This document shows positions 21,456 through 31,529 of a DNA stretch of 64,000 bases, in pieces. The position numbers were made by a program, and so were the translations under genes. The DNA lies in contig NC_092797.1 of the NCBI RefSeq assembly GCF_918797505.1, positions 54,968,157 to 55,032,156 of the forward strand. The letters run 5' to 3'. This DNA is from Bemisia tabaci. Its lineage: Eukaryota > Arthropoda > Insecta > Hemiptera > Aleyrodidae. Numbering within the stretch: position 1 is the stretch's first letter; each line of letters opens with the position of its first letter. Under the pieces are notes generated by a model. The model ran no database searches. It saw nothing but the letters and a program-made list of their open reading frames with translations, and had not been told where the DNA came from.

Positions 21456-22390
21456 TTTAGAGCATTTTTTTAATATTACAATTTAGAGAGTCTTTGAATG
21501 GAGAGGTCACATCCAGACAAGCTCAGCAACTTTGCAAGATTCCATCTTAAAACTTACTGATTCAAGGCACTCGTTACCTTACAAGGAAAATCGACATGGA
21601 ATTTTTGCCGAAAATTTTCAACAGTTTTTTGAGAAAATGAATATATTCTGAAGTAAAACTTTTCATCATTGCATTGCAATTCAAGCTTTGTCGCCCGTGC
21701 CCGCATCAAATGTGATGGTAACTGGGAAAAGGACCTTCGCTTGTCAATCATCCAAACGAATTTTTTCGACCGGATTTAGTTGTTACTTTGGATCAAATCC
21801 TTGAACCGGCTTTTATTTTACAACATAATCCTTTCGCATCATATTTTTTCCTTTGCGCTCATCAGCAACCGGTGTATGAACTAAGTCCAAACTTTCTCGA
21901 TCCACCTACTGTTGGAGGTTTATCAAGGAATAGGAATAAATGGTTTCACTGAAAACCTCAAAGAATAAAACACTTTCGAAAGAGAATGGTGCAATTTTAT
22001 TTTACATTGTGCGAATAAGTTAATAAATTGTGAATATTGTGAATAGTGTGTATTATGGCAACCACGTCATATGGATGTTTTTAATTCATACTGCAACAGC
22101 CAATTGACGCGTTTTTTTTTTAGCTTGATCCTAGATTAGGTCCATTACTTGCAGGATTCGGTTAAAAATTAAATACTCGATTCTGATCGCTCCAAATGCT
22201 AACGGTGAAATAGGTGTCATCCATCCAGTGTACCGGATTCAGTTGCAAAGATTCGCTAAGAATCTTTCGGATGACTGATGGCAATTTAGCAAAGAACGGG
22301 GCCTTGTTTCGATAAAATTTTCCGTTCAGACGCTACTGAACCCATTTCCTCAAAATTTCATTTCCACCCCTACGGCTCGCTTCAGTAATA

Positions 22391-22830
22391 CTACCGCGCT
22401 ACAAGAAGAACGTCATATCGACGGTGAAAGTCGGCAATCGCATAACTCGATTTGCGACGTCGCAGACTTCCTGTCATACTTTATTCTTTAAACGGAAAAC
22501 TACTCAACGGTAATTTCTTAAAACTGCCGTGATTTTTCTTCTATGTGCGAGGAAAATTCTGCAAAAACTGCAAGGAATCATGTCCATTTGTTCTCCTTTA
22601 AAAAAATAACATTGTTGCGGAGATTTTCAGACACCGCAAACGAGTTATGTGATTGCCGACTTGCACCGTCGATATGATCCTTCAGACGTCGCCAAATTTC
22701 CTTTGATAAAATATAAATTTTCAAGCAATTCTGTGAACATTTTTCTCTGAATTTTCCAGAGAATTTTACTCGCGATCAGATCTAAATTATCCAAAAATTT
22801 CAAGAGGAAATATTCATAACTCTCCAACAC
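22391..22830. mobile_element. CTGCCG-family MITE split by a CGACGG MITE
   Basis: The left piece CTACCGCGCTACAAGAAGAA, CGTCATAT is continued after 22671 by ATATGATCCTTCAGACGTCG, CCAAATTTCC. Joining these gives the family order seen at 50550. The right terminus is eroded, so the end is approximate. Confidence 0.65.
22419..22671. mobile_element. CGACGG-family MITE, nested (ATAT target)
   Basis: Ends CGACGGTGAAAGTCGGCAAT and ATTGCCGACTTGCACCGTCG are inverted; ATAT flanks both sides (22415-22418, 22672-22675). It lies inside a CTGCCG element, so it is the younger of the two. Confidence 0.85.
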
Positions 22831-22870
22831 TATCAACATTAACACATACACATTTTTAAGGAGATAATTT

Positions 22871-23124
22871 GGACCGTGTTAAGCAGAAAGGAGCCAAGCC
22901 ACATCAGTTATCGCGAAATTTAACTGAGCAATTTAATTTTTTACATGTAAACGGTTGTGCGGATTTCTGTGCAAACAGTGATTGTTTTGCACAGTACGAA
23001 GCAAATTCCTTAAAATTTTCAAAAAAATCCATAGAAACGTTCTCTGGTACATAAAAAATTAAATCACCCGGTTCAATGTGGCATTAACTGATGTGGCTTG
23101 GTTCCTTTCCGCTACAAGCGGTCC
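22871..23124. mobile_element. GGACCG-family MITE
   Basis: Ends GGACCGTGTTAAGCAGAAAG and CGCTACAAGCGGTCC. ATTT flanks both sides (22867-22870, 23125-23128), a 4-bp duplication. Confidence 0.85.
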
Positions 23125-23142
23125 ATTTGGTCACTTACGAAT

Positions 23143-23406
23143 GCTGACGTGCTAAGGAAAAACGCCGTATGAACCTTCAGGCGTTGCCAAATTTCCTTCG
23201 GCAAATCACGAATTTTCGGGAAACTTTGTAAATATTTTTCCTCCAATTTTTCAGATAATTTTGTTTGCAATTTTACCTACAGTTCCTGAAAATTTCAAGG
23301 AAGAATACATATTCCTAGCTTTCCTCAAAAATAAGCATTTTATCGAAGAAAATTTGGCAACTCTCGAACTCGAATGTTCATACAACGTTATTCCTTAGAA
23401 CGGCAG
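23143..23406. mobile_element. CTGCCG-family MITE
   Basis: GCTGACGTGCTAAGGAAAAA at the left and TTATTCCTTAGAACGGCAG at the right. A further partial right end (CTCATACGGAGTTTTTCCTT, AGGACGAG) follows at 23409-23441, suggesting a duplicated terminus. Confidence 0.75.
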
Positions 23407-23492
23407 AATGCTCATACGGAGTTTTTCCTTAGGACGAGAGGATATATTGGCTCTGGTGACTACTCTAGGAAACGGCTGCGGCATCCACGCCT

Positions 23493-23725
23493 CACAGTGG
23501 ATCGAGTCATTTCGAGAGGTCGGACATGAAATTTTTTACTAAAACTGCAAATTTTTATGTTGATTTTTTCATATGTTAAACTCTAAGGGGTGCACCCGGA
23601 TGAAAATTTCACGAGAAAACCAATGGATCCACTTTTAGAACCTCAAAATTTTGCATAAACGGATTTTGAAGCTTTTAAAGCTTCTCAATTTTGTCCGATC
23701 TCTCTTATTGACTCAATCCACTGTG
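23493..23725 (-). mobile_element. CACAGTG (Transib-like) MITE, copy 4
   Basis: Ends CACAGTGGATCGAGTC and GACTCAATCCACTGTG. Flanks are CGCCT and CGCCG (23488-23492, 23726-23730): one mismatch in the 5-bp duplication. Confidence 0.85.
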
Positions 23726-24226
23726 CGCCGCGCCGCGACTGAGCGGTCGAGATTTCCGGGGGCCGGATTCCAATATCGGTGCTGTTGTCCGGAATCTTGG
23801 CGGTCGACCCAGGCATGGAAATTCCGGGCATCGAACGGCGCGGCGGTGGCGGCGAACAAATTGAGGGATCCAGAAGTTCGGGCCCGGGATTTTTTAATCA
23901 AGGGACTACACCGGCAGTGGCAGTCGCACCGGCGCCCACCGCCCGAGCGAGAGCCACATGTGCGTGCGAATTAGTATGCCGTCCGCTAAGCCGCGCGCAT
24001 TTCGCCGTTCGCGCGCCTCCAGCCGAGGCCATAACTCACCGCGGACGATCCCCCGAGCTCATCGCCGCGGCCGGCACCGCCGACGCCCATTTGGCCCCCG
24101 CCAAAACACGTGTCGGGAAATCGCTCCCAAGTCGTCTTCGCAGGTCCACGTCAGGTCCTCGCAATGGCAAACCCCACGTGCAACAGTTTGTTTCTTATTT
24201 CTCTTCACCATCGGAAAATTCATTTC
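23726..24226. other. GC- and CpG-rich segment
   Basis: About 500 bp of GC-rich sequence with overlapping open frames on both strands (plus frame 23779-24333, minus 23713-23901). The plus frame runs on into the adjacent transposon, which argues against a gene. A promoter-like CpG-rich region or a first exon cannot be excluded. Confidence 0.4.
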
Positions 24227-24743
24227 GGGCCGATCAAGTATTACGTAACGCACTTAGAGGGGAGGGAAGGGGGTTGAGCCAGCGTTGCTGGGCGTTAAGA
24301 GGGGAGGGGGGCGTCAAGCCCAGTGTTACATGACAAATCCGAGGGGGGGGGGGGGGCTTTGGAAAGAAACCGTGCAAAAAATTGAAAATCCCGCCCTTCC
24401 CGAATGAAATATTTTAAAAATTAGGGGAAAAGGGGTCGAACCAGCTTTATGTAATTCCGAAGAGAGGGTGTAGAGCTACGTTACGGGTGCGTTACGAGGG
24501 AAGGTGGGTGAAGAAATCGGGAAAAGTGCGTTACGGAATACTTGAACGCATAACTTAATACTTTGAAAAAAATGTGGGAAAAATTGAAAATCCTACCCTT
24601 CCCGAATGGATTTGGGAAGACGGCTAGGCCAGCGTTACGTAACTCGAAAGGGTGGGTGTAGGGCTGCGTTACGGGTGTGTTACAATGACGGGAGGGGGGG
24701 CTCAAAAATCGGAAAAGTGCGTTACGTAACACTTGAACGGCCC
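24227..24743. mobile_element. CCGTTCAAG-family G-rich element
   Basis: Ends GGGCCGATCAAGTATTACG and CGTAACACTTGAACGGCC are inverted. It holds one CCCGCCCTTCCCGAAT unit, a partial second unit (about 24560-24610) and G runs. An internal end-like motif (AATACTTGAACGC, about 24538) hints at a composite copy. Confidence 0.8.
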
Positions 24744-24776
24744 CTTTGGAAGTGTGATCTTCCAAATATATCCGAG

Positions 24777-25044
24777 CGGGCTGATTATTGAGATTGAGAC
24801 AAACCGATAGCCAAAGAAGACAGAATGGAACATGAATCGATCCTATTTGTTGAAACGGGTGGTTGTTATAGACTAAGGGGGAAATGATGGACTAATTAAA
24901 AGGTCTCTCGTGGGTTGCCGTGAGTCAGTCTATTACTTACCTCCTTTGTCCATTGCAACTACCCACTTCCACCAATAGGATCGCTTTATTTTCAGTTTGT
25001 CTTCTCTGTCTGTCGGTTTGTCTATCAATTTCGATGATCAGCCC
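24777..25044. mobile_element. GGGCTGAT-family MITE, uninterrupted
   Basis: GCGGGCTGATTATTGAGATT at the left and ATTTCGATGATCAGCCCGC at the right. The interior has GGGTGGTTGTTATAGAC and its diverged complement. This copy serves as the reference for the split copy at 51433-52722. Confidence 0.8.
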
Positions 25045-25069
25045 GCGGGGAGAGATAAAGTACCTAAAT

Positions 25070-25326
25070 CGACGACGAAAGTCCGTGACCACGTATTTCG
25101 TTTGCGGTGTTTAAAAATCTCCACTCCTATTTTATATTTTTATATAAAAGGAGGCCAAATTGACAAAATTCTTTGAAATTTTCGCAGAAATTTTCGGGCC
25201 CAGAGAAGTAAAATTACGGCAGTCTTTAAGAACTGCCGTTGAGTAGTTTTCCATTTCAAAACTAAAGTTTGGCAGAAAGTCTGCAACGTTGCAACCGAGA
25301 TACGTGGTAACGGACTTTCACCATCG
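25070..25326. mobile_element. CGACGG-family MITE
   Basis: Ends CGACGACGAAAGTCCGTGAC and GTAACGGACTTTCACCATCG; the interior has TTTGCGGTGTTTAAAAATCT and CTGCAACGTTGCAACC. Flanks AAAT and GTAT do not match cleanly. Confidence 0.8.
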
Positions 25327-25679
25327 GTATACGAGAAAGCACCGCCTTCTTCATTCCGATTGGCTCAGCAGTTTGAGGCTTTCATGGAACCTCAAAGCTG
25401 AATGGCTCTGAACTTCCACTCTTCTTTTGCGATTACCAACTTTTTGAATCCGAGAACCTTGCTTTCGTTTCATTTTACAAAATCTTCGTAGAGAATAGAA
25501 CTGAATAAAGAAGTCGGCCAACATAAACAGAAAGCCGATTAGACGAATTGCGCGGCGTGCAATACAAAGCATCATACAAAGCATCGGCTCTCATAACCGA
25601 ACCTGGTTTTTTTTCCTCCTTTCCTCTTTTTTCCAGCGCAGATTTTGCAAGGAAGTGGTATTTTTCCCGATCGATAAGC

Positions 25680-26055
25680 AAGATGTAGGATTGTAGGGTG
25701 CGCGGCGCTTTGCGCCTTAACCGGGCGTTAGGCAACTTGGCGTGCACCTGTGTAGCGCTTTCGATCGAGCAGCTCATTCGAGAAAGGACGGAAGTCTGCC
25801 CGGGTCCCCGGGTGACTTACGCGTTTCTTCCAACGAGACCTCCAATTCAATCCTCTGCCTCCCGTGGTCGCGGCGGGGGGAGGGGGGGGGGTGAAACATT
25901 AAAAAATGACGTCAATTACTCCTGCATTGTTACAACCTCTCTGCGCGTAGTTTCTCCCCTGGATTTCACGCCGCTCGCCTCTATTAGCGCTATTTGTTTG
26001 ACGCTTACATGACCTCCTTGCCGCCGCTCGGCCGACGAATTACTTGATAAATTAT
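25680..26055. other. GC-rich intergenic segment
   Basis: GC-rich sequence with a G run (about 25875-25891). The plus frame 25698-26012 has no recognisable domain. Confidence 0.35.
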
Positions 26056-26059
26056 GAAT

Positions 26060-26181
26060 AAGCTCCGGGGTTTACTGTGCACTGCAGTAATGAAACGATA
26101 TTTCGTACCGAGACCGGGAAAAAATTCACGAAAATAGATTAATAAAAAAAATTGTAGGTAAAGAAGATATGCCTATGCATT
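26060..26181 (-). repeat. 125-bp dispersed repeat, reverse copy
   Basis: CTCCGGGGTTTACTGTG through CGGTACGAGACC-like and GATATGCCTATGCA words are the reverse complement of 29107-29232, which lies inside a TA-type MITE. Only two copies are seen, 3 kb apart in opposite orientation. Confidence 0.75.
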
Positions 26182-27033
26182 TTTAAAAGTTTGCCCAGGA
26201 GAGAACGAAACCCTGGCAAGAACTGAGATATTTCTATGACTTTTCAAAATATCACTCTTTTTAAATATTTTCCAGCCCTGCTAAAAATTGGCGATAGGAG
26301 CTGCTTTTCAAATTACCATAGGAGTTCTTATAGCCGACTAAAGAGGGCGATAGAAAAGCATATAGCTGGCTGTAGAAAGTGGAAAAAATCATACGGCCAG
26401 GCTACACGAAGCGATAAAAAATTATACCGCCGGGCTATAGTTCCTATCGCCGGGCTTTACACTTTATCGCCTGGCTGTTGCTTTTTCGCCATCGGCTATA
26501 GAAGGCTATAAGAAATTGTGTAGAAATTCTTGTGCTTTGTAAATCCTTAAGTTTGTACGGAATCACCTTAATATTTACAAAACGCACATCATATTTTCCT
26601 TGACTACATATTTTTTTTCATCAATTAAAATGAGAATAATCCATGCAAGCATTTCAAAGTCATGAGTTGAAAAATGCTGACTCCGCGAGATTAAGTATTA
26701 GAGCCTAACACAAAGCGGAGCGGCGGCGCACTGGCGAATACAAACCTAACAGGGATACTTCACGCATTGGGCAATGTGTGAAGTATCCCTGTTAGGTTTG
26801 TAGGCGCCACTGCGTGTTCAGCGCTGGCTGCCCGCCCGCGGCGCTTGAAGCAACTATTTCACACCAGAGGTATTGCACAGTATCATACTAAATTGAAGGC
26901 GCTCCAATATATTAGTAATGGCAGGCATCCCTCAAAAGTACGGACCTTTCCTCGCAAATTATATCAAGACTAGGGGCTTATGGAGCTGCTTCGCAGCCCC
27001 TTATTTTTCCTGTACACTTTTCACTTTCACATG

Positions 27034-27066
27034 TTTTTTTTTTTTTTTTATTTATTTATTTTCATT
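27034..27066. repeat. T-rich tract with TTTA repeat
   Basis: A 17-base T run followed by TTTATTTATTTATTTT, inside the Helitron near its 3' end. Confidence 0.7.
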
Positions 27067-27252
27067 TAATTTTCTGTTTTGTCTTTGAATCGGGTCTAAT
27101 TATTTTTTTGAGAGAATAAATATAACAAATGTTTTCAAAAATTGTAATTTTATTTAGTAAACTTTAAACTAAAATTTTGTTTTAATCTTCATACAAAATT
27201 ATTTTTTCGGTTTTACATTTGTTTTCAAACTAATTTTAAAGAAGATCTTTTT

Positions 27253-27621
27253 TTATTTTTTAAATACTTTGCTTTTTTTTCGATTAAATTGTTGATTCTT
27301 CTTTTGCCATTTCTGTCCTGCTTTTCTTCCTATATTTCCTACAACTTTGCTCTTCTTCTTTCCTCCTTTTGTCTTTTCTTTTTTTGCTTCTTCTTTTTCT
27401 TCTTCAGTAGCTGTTCCTTCTGGTTCTTCTTCTTTTTCTGCTCCTGTTTTAACTTCATCTAATTTTTCCGCTTTTTCTTCTTCGTTTTTTCCATGTTCAG
27501 TCTGCATTCTGGTTCCGGTAATAAACTTACCTATATATGGATCCTTGAACTTTAAAGCAATAAGGTCCATCACCCGGAATATCAATTCGATTTGCAGAGA
27601 AAGAGGCAAAAGCAACAGCAC
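27253..27621 (-). CDS. Lys/Glu-rich frame in Helitron, 122 aa
   Basis: A second minus-strand frame overlaps the end of the Helitron fragment by 95 bp in another reading frame. After about residue 44 it becomes strongly charged: blocks of E and K (EEEKEEAKKEK, GGKKKSK) and a basic end. Low-complexity DNA (GAA/AAG-rich) alone explains such a frame. It could be the frameshifted continuation of the upstream fragment, a captured gene piece, or not a protein at all. It does not resemble the sequence that follows the Helitron N-terminal region in complete elements. Confidence 0.3.
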   Translation of the reverse strand: MLLLLPLSLQIELIFRVMDLIALKFKDPYIGKFITGTRMQTEHGKNEEEKAEKLDEVKTGAEKEEEPEGTATEEEKEEAKKEKTKGGKKKSKVVGNIGRKAGQKWQKKNQQFNRKKSKVFKK

Positions 27622-28009
27622 TATTATAATTTCTGATATGCTTTATGAAATTTGGAGAATATAAAAATAATGATTTCAAATCGGTATTTGTCCGAATACT
27701 CGGTAAAGAAATTAAGCCATTTTGGCAGCAGTTATTAAAATGACCATTGGACATTTCACCCTGAAAATGGCGAGCATCACAATGATGACAAATTATATTC
27801 ATTGAACCGACTGAAAATTTGGTAACAAAATTTTCATCAAAGTTCTGATCATCAATTTTATACTTCCGAAATGAAGAAATGAAACTTTGATTTTCTATAC
27901 TAATAACAGAGTTAAGTTCTTGCTTCACTAAACGAACATGCAAAGAATTCTGGAAAACGCGACCACGTTTTGGAGGACGACCGCCTCGGTCATTGAAAAT
28001 TTCACTCAT
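27527..28009 (-). pseudogene. Helitron RepHel N-terminal fragment, 160 aa
   Basis: This is the only recognisable protein-coding sequence in the window. Residues about 69-160 carry the conserved N-terminal block of eukaryotic Helitron proteins: a CHHC pair (residues 75-78, from ICHHC), the HFQGE motif, a CC pair after GHFNN, SLPS, then IRNYNSAVAFASF and GDGPYCFKVQGSIYR near the end. In intact elements this block precedes the HUH-type Rep nuclease and a Pif1-like helicase; here the frame stops right after the IYR motif, so both catalytic domains are missing. It begins at a plausible ATG (MSEIFNDRGGRPPKRGR), which gives a basic start. It lies wholly inside the Helitron, about 640 bp from its 5' end. 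It is best seen as a decayed or internally deleted relic, though a short accessory protein cannot be excluded. Confidence 0.85.
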
Positions 28010-28986
28010 AACAACTGTTAAATTTAAAATTAAAATTAGTAAAAATTATTATTATTTTAACAAAATCTTAACTGAAAAGTTCAATTTTTAAATTAAAAAA
28101 AATAAATCAGAAGAAAAAGGATGAAATGAAAATGGAAATTAATAATAAACATATTTATACACATTGAAAAGAAACAGCGTGAAAAGTTCTGATCGGAAAT
28201 GAGAAAAAAAACGTGGAGGTTATTGACTTAAGGAGGAAAAATTGGCAATAGGAAAAAGATGGAACCAATCATGAAAAACCGTAAAAAAAAAAAAAAAAAA
28301 AAAAAACGCGGGAAAAGAAAAATGTAAGTTGATGGCAGTTGAGTGTTGGAAGTAACCTCACTTAATGATGATTGTTGAATGAAAACAGCTGATAAAAAGG
28401 CAGCAAACGGTAAAGTAAGATGCGTAGCAACAAAACTTTTCCGAAAAACAAAAAAAAAAAAAACCCCACTTCCCCTCATCCAATTTATGAGTTTTTAGGG
28501 ATTTAAAAATCGGGGACGAACCCCAGAAAATAATTTATAGTTTTCCCGAAGCATTGAGAACAACACCTTTCAAATGAACCAACGCCCCTCGCAATTAGTA
28601 CAGTGGTTGATTCACAATTTCATTCTATTTTTCAAATTAAATATTAAGATACTGCGGCCCAAAAAGAGAGCGGTAGTCCAAAAACTCACTAAGTCCTAGC
28701 ATCCGTAATTAGTAACGTTTAGCATACACTTTATCGCCAGGCTGTTGCTCAGTCGCCATCGGCTATAAAAGGCTATAAGAAATTGTGTTGCCGGCTATAG
28801 AAGCTATCGGAAATCTTACAGCCGGCTGTAGGTCTATGGTATTTTGGAACACAGATTCTATTGCCAATTTTTACCAGGGAGATGATTTTTTGTTTTTTGC
28901 TTTTCATAAACGCTATTGGGTCTTACCCAAACCGGAATAATTGAACATAAATTTCAAAATATTCAATTAAAAGCATGTAAGATTAG

Positions 28987-29072
28987 GAGCCGTCTCTAAA
29001 GTACGTAACGCATTTTTTCGGCATTTTTGATCCCCCTCCTCCCTTGTGACGCTATTGTGATTTAGATCCCTA
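28987..29072. mobile_element. CCGTTCAAG-like fragment
   Basis: GAGCCGTCTCTAAAGTACGT, AACGCATTTTTTCGGC resembles the left end of the G-rich family; it is cut at the following TA-type MITE. Confidence 0.45.
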
Positions 29073-29334
29073 CACTGAGAAAATGATTGGTAGAATTTAC
29101 CATTCCAATTCAATTGCATAGGCATACCTTCTGTGCCTAAGTTTTTTGTTAATCTATTTTCGTACATTTTTTCCCGGTCTCGGTACGATATATCGTTTCA
29201 TCTCTGCAGTACACAGTAAACCCCGGAGCTCATTTACCATTTACCTTGAATATTGTTAGAATTTACCATTCCTTTACGCTGTATTTCACACAGCGTGAAG
29301 GAATGGCAAATTCTACCAATCTTTGTTTTCAGTG
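29073..29334. mobile_element. CACTGAAA-family MITE (TA target), with nested repeat
   Basis: Ends CACTGAGAAAATGATTGGTA and TACCAATC..TTTTCAGTG, with TA on both sides (29071-29072, 29335-29336). A TTCACGCTGT/ACAGCGTGAA hairpin lies at the right. A 125-bp repeat (29107-29232) interrupts it; the same repeat occurs in reverse at 26060-26181. Confidence 0.8.
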
Positions 29335-29339
29335 TATCC

Positions 29340-29490
29340 TTTAACACGTAAAAAAAAATGGCGTAATGCTCTCCTTGATCCACCCCTCTATCAGATATTG
29401 ATGAACCAAGCGATACACAAAGAGATAGACGTATGGAAAAAAGGAAAATGAGGCGCAAATGCCGTTGTCAAACGTAAAAACGTGTTCGAA
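29340..29490. repeat. GGGCTGAT-derived sequence, diverged
   Basis: Shares AACACGTAAAAA, GATATTGATGAACCAAGCGA, ATGGAAAAAAGGAAAATG and GCCGTTGTCAAACG with the tandem array at 31530-31965. Confidence 0.6.
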
Positions 29491-29854
29491 ATCTCGGAAA
29501 GAACGTTGTTTTTCTTCTGCTTTGTGCGATCCATTTTGGTCCGAGCGCCTCACTTGACCTACACAAAATCGGCCTGCGATTAGCCACCTTCTTACGTGCA
29601 TGTTGTCCTTTGCCTTGCGCCAGTGGATAAGAGACGAATAATGAGCCTGACTTAAAGTGAATTAAGCGCGAAAATGCAGGGAAAAAGTGCAGCGTGGCTG
29701 AATTAGCACCGCTTATCTGCGAGCAATTAATCGTTCCAACCCAGGTTGCCAGGTCGTGCGATAAAATGCGTATAGTTCTGCGGGTTAAATGGGGAAAGGT
29801 GCTGATCTCTGAGCAGTATCTGGCAACTATGGCTCCTACAGACCAGGGAGGTGC

Positions 29855-29857
29855 CGC

Positions 29858-29908
<51 letters not shown>
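29855..29908. repeat. (GCC)n microsatellite
   Basis: About 17 consecutive GCC triplets. It produces poly-Arg and poly-Ala frames on both strands; these should not be read as proteins. Confidence 0.95.
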
Positions 29909-30296
29909 AGGGGTTAATTCAGCGTTCGCGCTGATATACAAAGGCGCGAAGAGATACGACCGCAACCACAGTTACAACCCTCAGTTGAGAATAAAAGGAG
30001 GGATTTATCTACCCAGGTGGAATGCAAGTTCTTATATTGCCTCGACGACGGAGGAGGAACCAGGGAGGATAAAATTGGATCCCTTGAGCTCCCGAAAAAG
30101 TATGGAGGTTCTCGCGAAGTGAACTTATTGTACGGAGCCATGATTTTCCATCCGACTATTTATTCTGCCAGAACCGGGAAACCCGATGGTGTCGTCGGTT
30201 TCGTCTAAAACGATTTCTATGATTCCGATTCTGTTGACTACATTCTCCAACAAGGAACCACTATATGACACCCAATTTATATGTAGACACCGTATG

Positions 30297-30376
30297 CATT
30301 GCACTTTGCGAAAAGGAACCAAGGCATTCCAATGTTGCTAAGATTATGCAACTTCTTTTATCTTGCAAATACAAAC
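30297..30376 (+). mobile_element. GGATTGC-family fragment
   Basis: GCATTGCACTTTGCGAAAAG, GAACCAAGGCATTCCAATGT, TGCTAAGATTATGCAACTT: a left end only. Confidence 0.7.
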
Positions 30377-30383
30377 GCATATT

Positions 30384-30500
30384 AGCGCCTGCAAGACTGT
30401 AGGAATACTTCTCGCATTGCGTCAAACAGTGCGGTCGGCATGGGACGCTTGGTAGCGCCTACAAGACTGCATGAATACTTCTCGCATTGCGCCAATCTCA
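30384..30500 (+). repeat. GCGCCTACAAGACTG module in two direct units
   Basis: AGCGCCTGCAAGACTGTAGG and AGCGCCTACAAGACTGCATG, each followed by AATACTTCTCGCATTGCG, 70 bp apart. The same module forms the hairpin at 18511-18584 and the tandem pair at 63781-63958. Confidence 0.75.
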
Positions 30501-30944
30501 GTGCAGTAGGTCAATTGGCGTGAACCCACCACCTGCAGTGCGGCGGACACAGTATTCAACCAGCGCACAACGCGAGCCTGCAATCCTCGAAGAAGGATTT
30601 TCCTGATTTCCGTTAACTTTCCCACTAGGACTAAGTGTTATCATTCTTTACTCTCTGCTCCGGTTTCTACCATAATTAAAGGGGGAATATGTATCATCAT
30701 TGTAACAATGCAGAAACTCGGATGTTATTTAGTTTTTTTTTTTTCGTTTTGGTTGCCTTCAAAGAAAGGAGAACGAACGAAAATAACGCATCAAAATTTT
30801 TGAGATCAGTTAGGACAATTCGCGGAAACGTTTCAGAGAAACTTTGCGTAGCTTTTTAAAGACATTAATTAACGTCTAATGTTGCGGAAAAAACGTTGGG
30901 ATGTATGACATTGCAATCATGGATAATTACGCGTTCTTTCGAGT

Positions 30945-31121
30945 TGCAATGGACGAAGGTGGTGGACTATAGACTAACTAACGGCAACTCACGAGAAACC
31001 TTTGAGCTACTCCATCGTTTTCTCCCTTACCCTATAAGAGCCACCCAAATTAACCGACGGGTTCGCTTTATACTCCTTATTGTCTTCTTTGTCTATGAAT
31101 TTCAAGAAGCAGCCCGCCGAG
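30945..31121. mobile_element. GGGCTGAT-family MITE, left-truncated
   Basis: GTGGTGGACTATAGACTAAC, TGTCTTCTTTGTCTATGAAT, TTCAAGAAGCAGCCCGC match the right two-thirds of the family. Confidence 0.6.
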
Positions 31122-31529
31122 CAGAGTTTAACCCGGTGCCGATAACTTTGAGCCCACCGCGCGACGGGAGAATACAAGCGAACAAAACCCGGAGCGCCCA
31201 CGAATCGACCACACGAGTATCGATTCTGACTTCGCGCCTTTTTTTTTCGCCCCTATTTATCTCGGCGATTATTTTTTGTCATTTATAAATAAGCATATAT
31301 TTTCCCGTCAGAAATCCTCGGGTTCCCCCCTCTCCCCGCGGCGTCGGCGGATCGCGGCTCGGCATTTGACCACTGGATATTCCGCCACGACGCTGCCGAG
31401 GCTTTTCTTCCGCGGGGGGCAACATTGTTCCCTCCCCCCCCCCCTCGACGCCCCCTCGACGCCCCACTATTATAGGCGTTCTTTCACCCATCAAACGATC
31501 CCCTTTTATCTCTGTCCCCGATCGCAGAC

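Larger units (their letters stand above)
26970..28649 (-). mobile_element. Non-autonomous Helitron, 1,680 bp
   Basis: Read on the minus strand it begins TCTTAATATTTAATTT at 28649, directly after a host A, and ends CTAG at 26970, directly before a host T. Eight bases before CTAG lies an 8-bp stem with a GAA loop (GGGGCTGC / GCAGCTCC, 26982-27000). A 5' TC, a 3' hairpin plus CTAG (CTRR), and insertion between A and T without duplication are the established Helitron hallmarks. The 18109-19048 element preserves the empty site. It encodes a Helitron N-terminal fragment but has no HUH Rep or helicase, so it needs another element to move. Confidence 0.92.
26276..28879 (-). mobile_element. CCCTGG-family element, reverse copy, split by a Helitron
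   Basis: Its right end (GCCAATTTTTACCAGGG) corresponds to the left end of the copy at 18109. All landmarks follow in reverse order: AGCCGGCTAT clusters, the 74-bp hairpin (about 26737-26809), then GGCATCC..AAAAGTACGGA. The homology stops at 26969 and resumes at 28650, the exact boundaries of the inserted Helitron. Confidence 0.9.

Noticed and set aside
23779..24333. A 184-aa protein in the GC-rich patch
   Set aside because: It runs into the CCGTTCAAG transposon, overlaps open frames on the other strand and has low-complexity composition.
29468..30122. Arg-rich and Ala-rich proteins
   Set aside because: They come from the (GCC)n microsatellite read in different frames.
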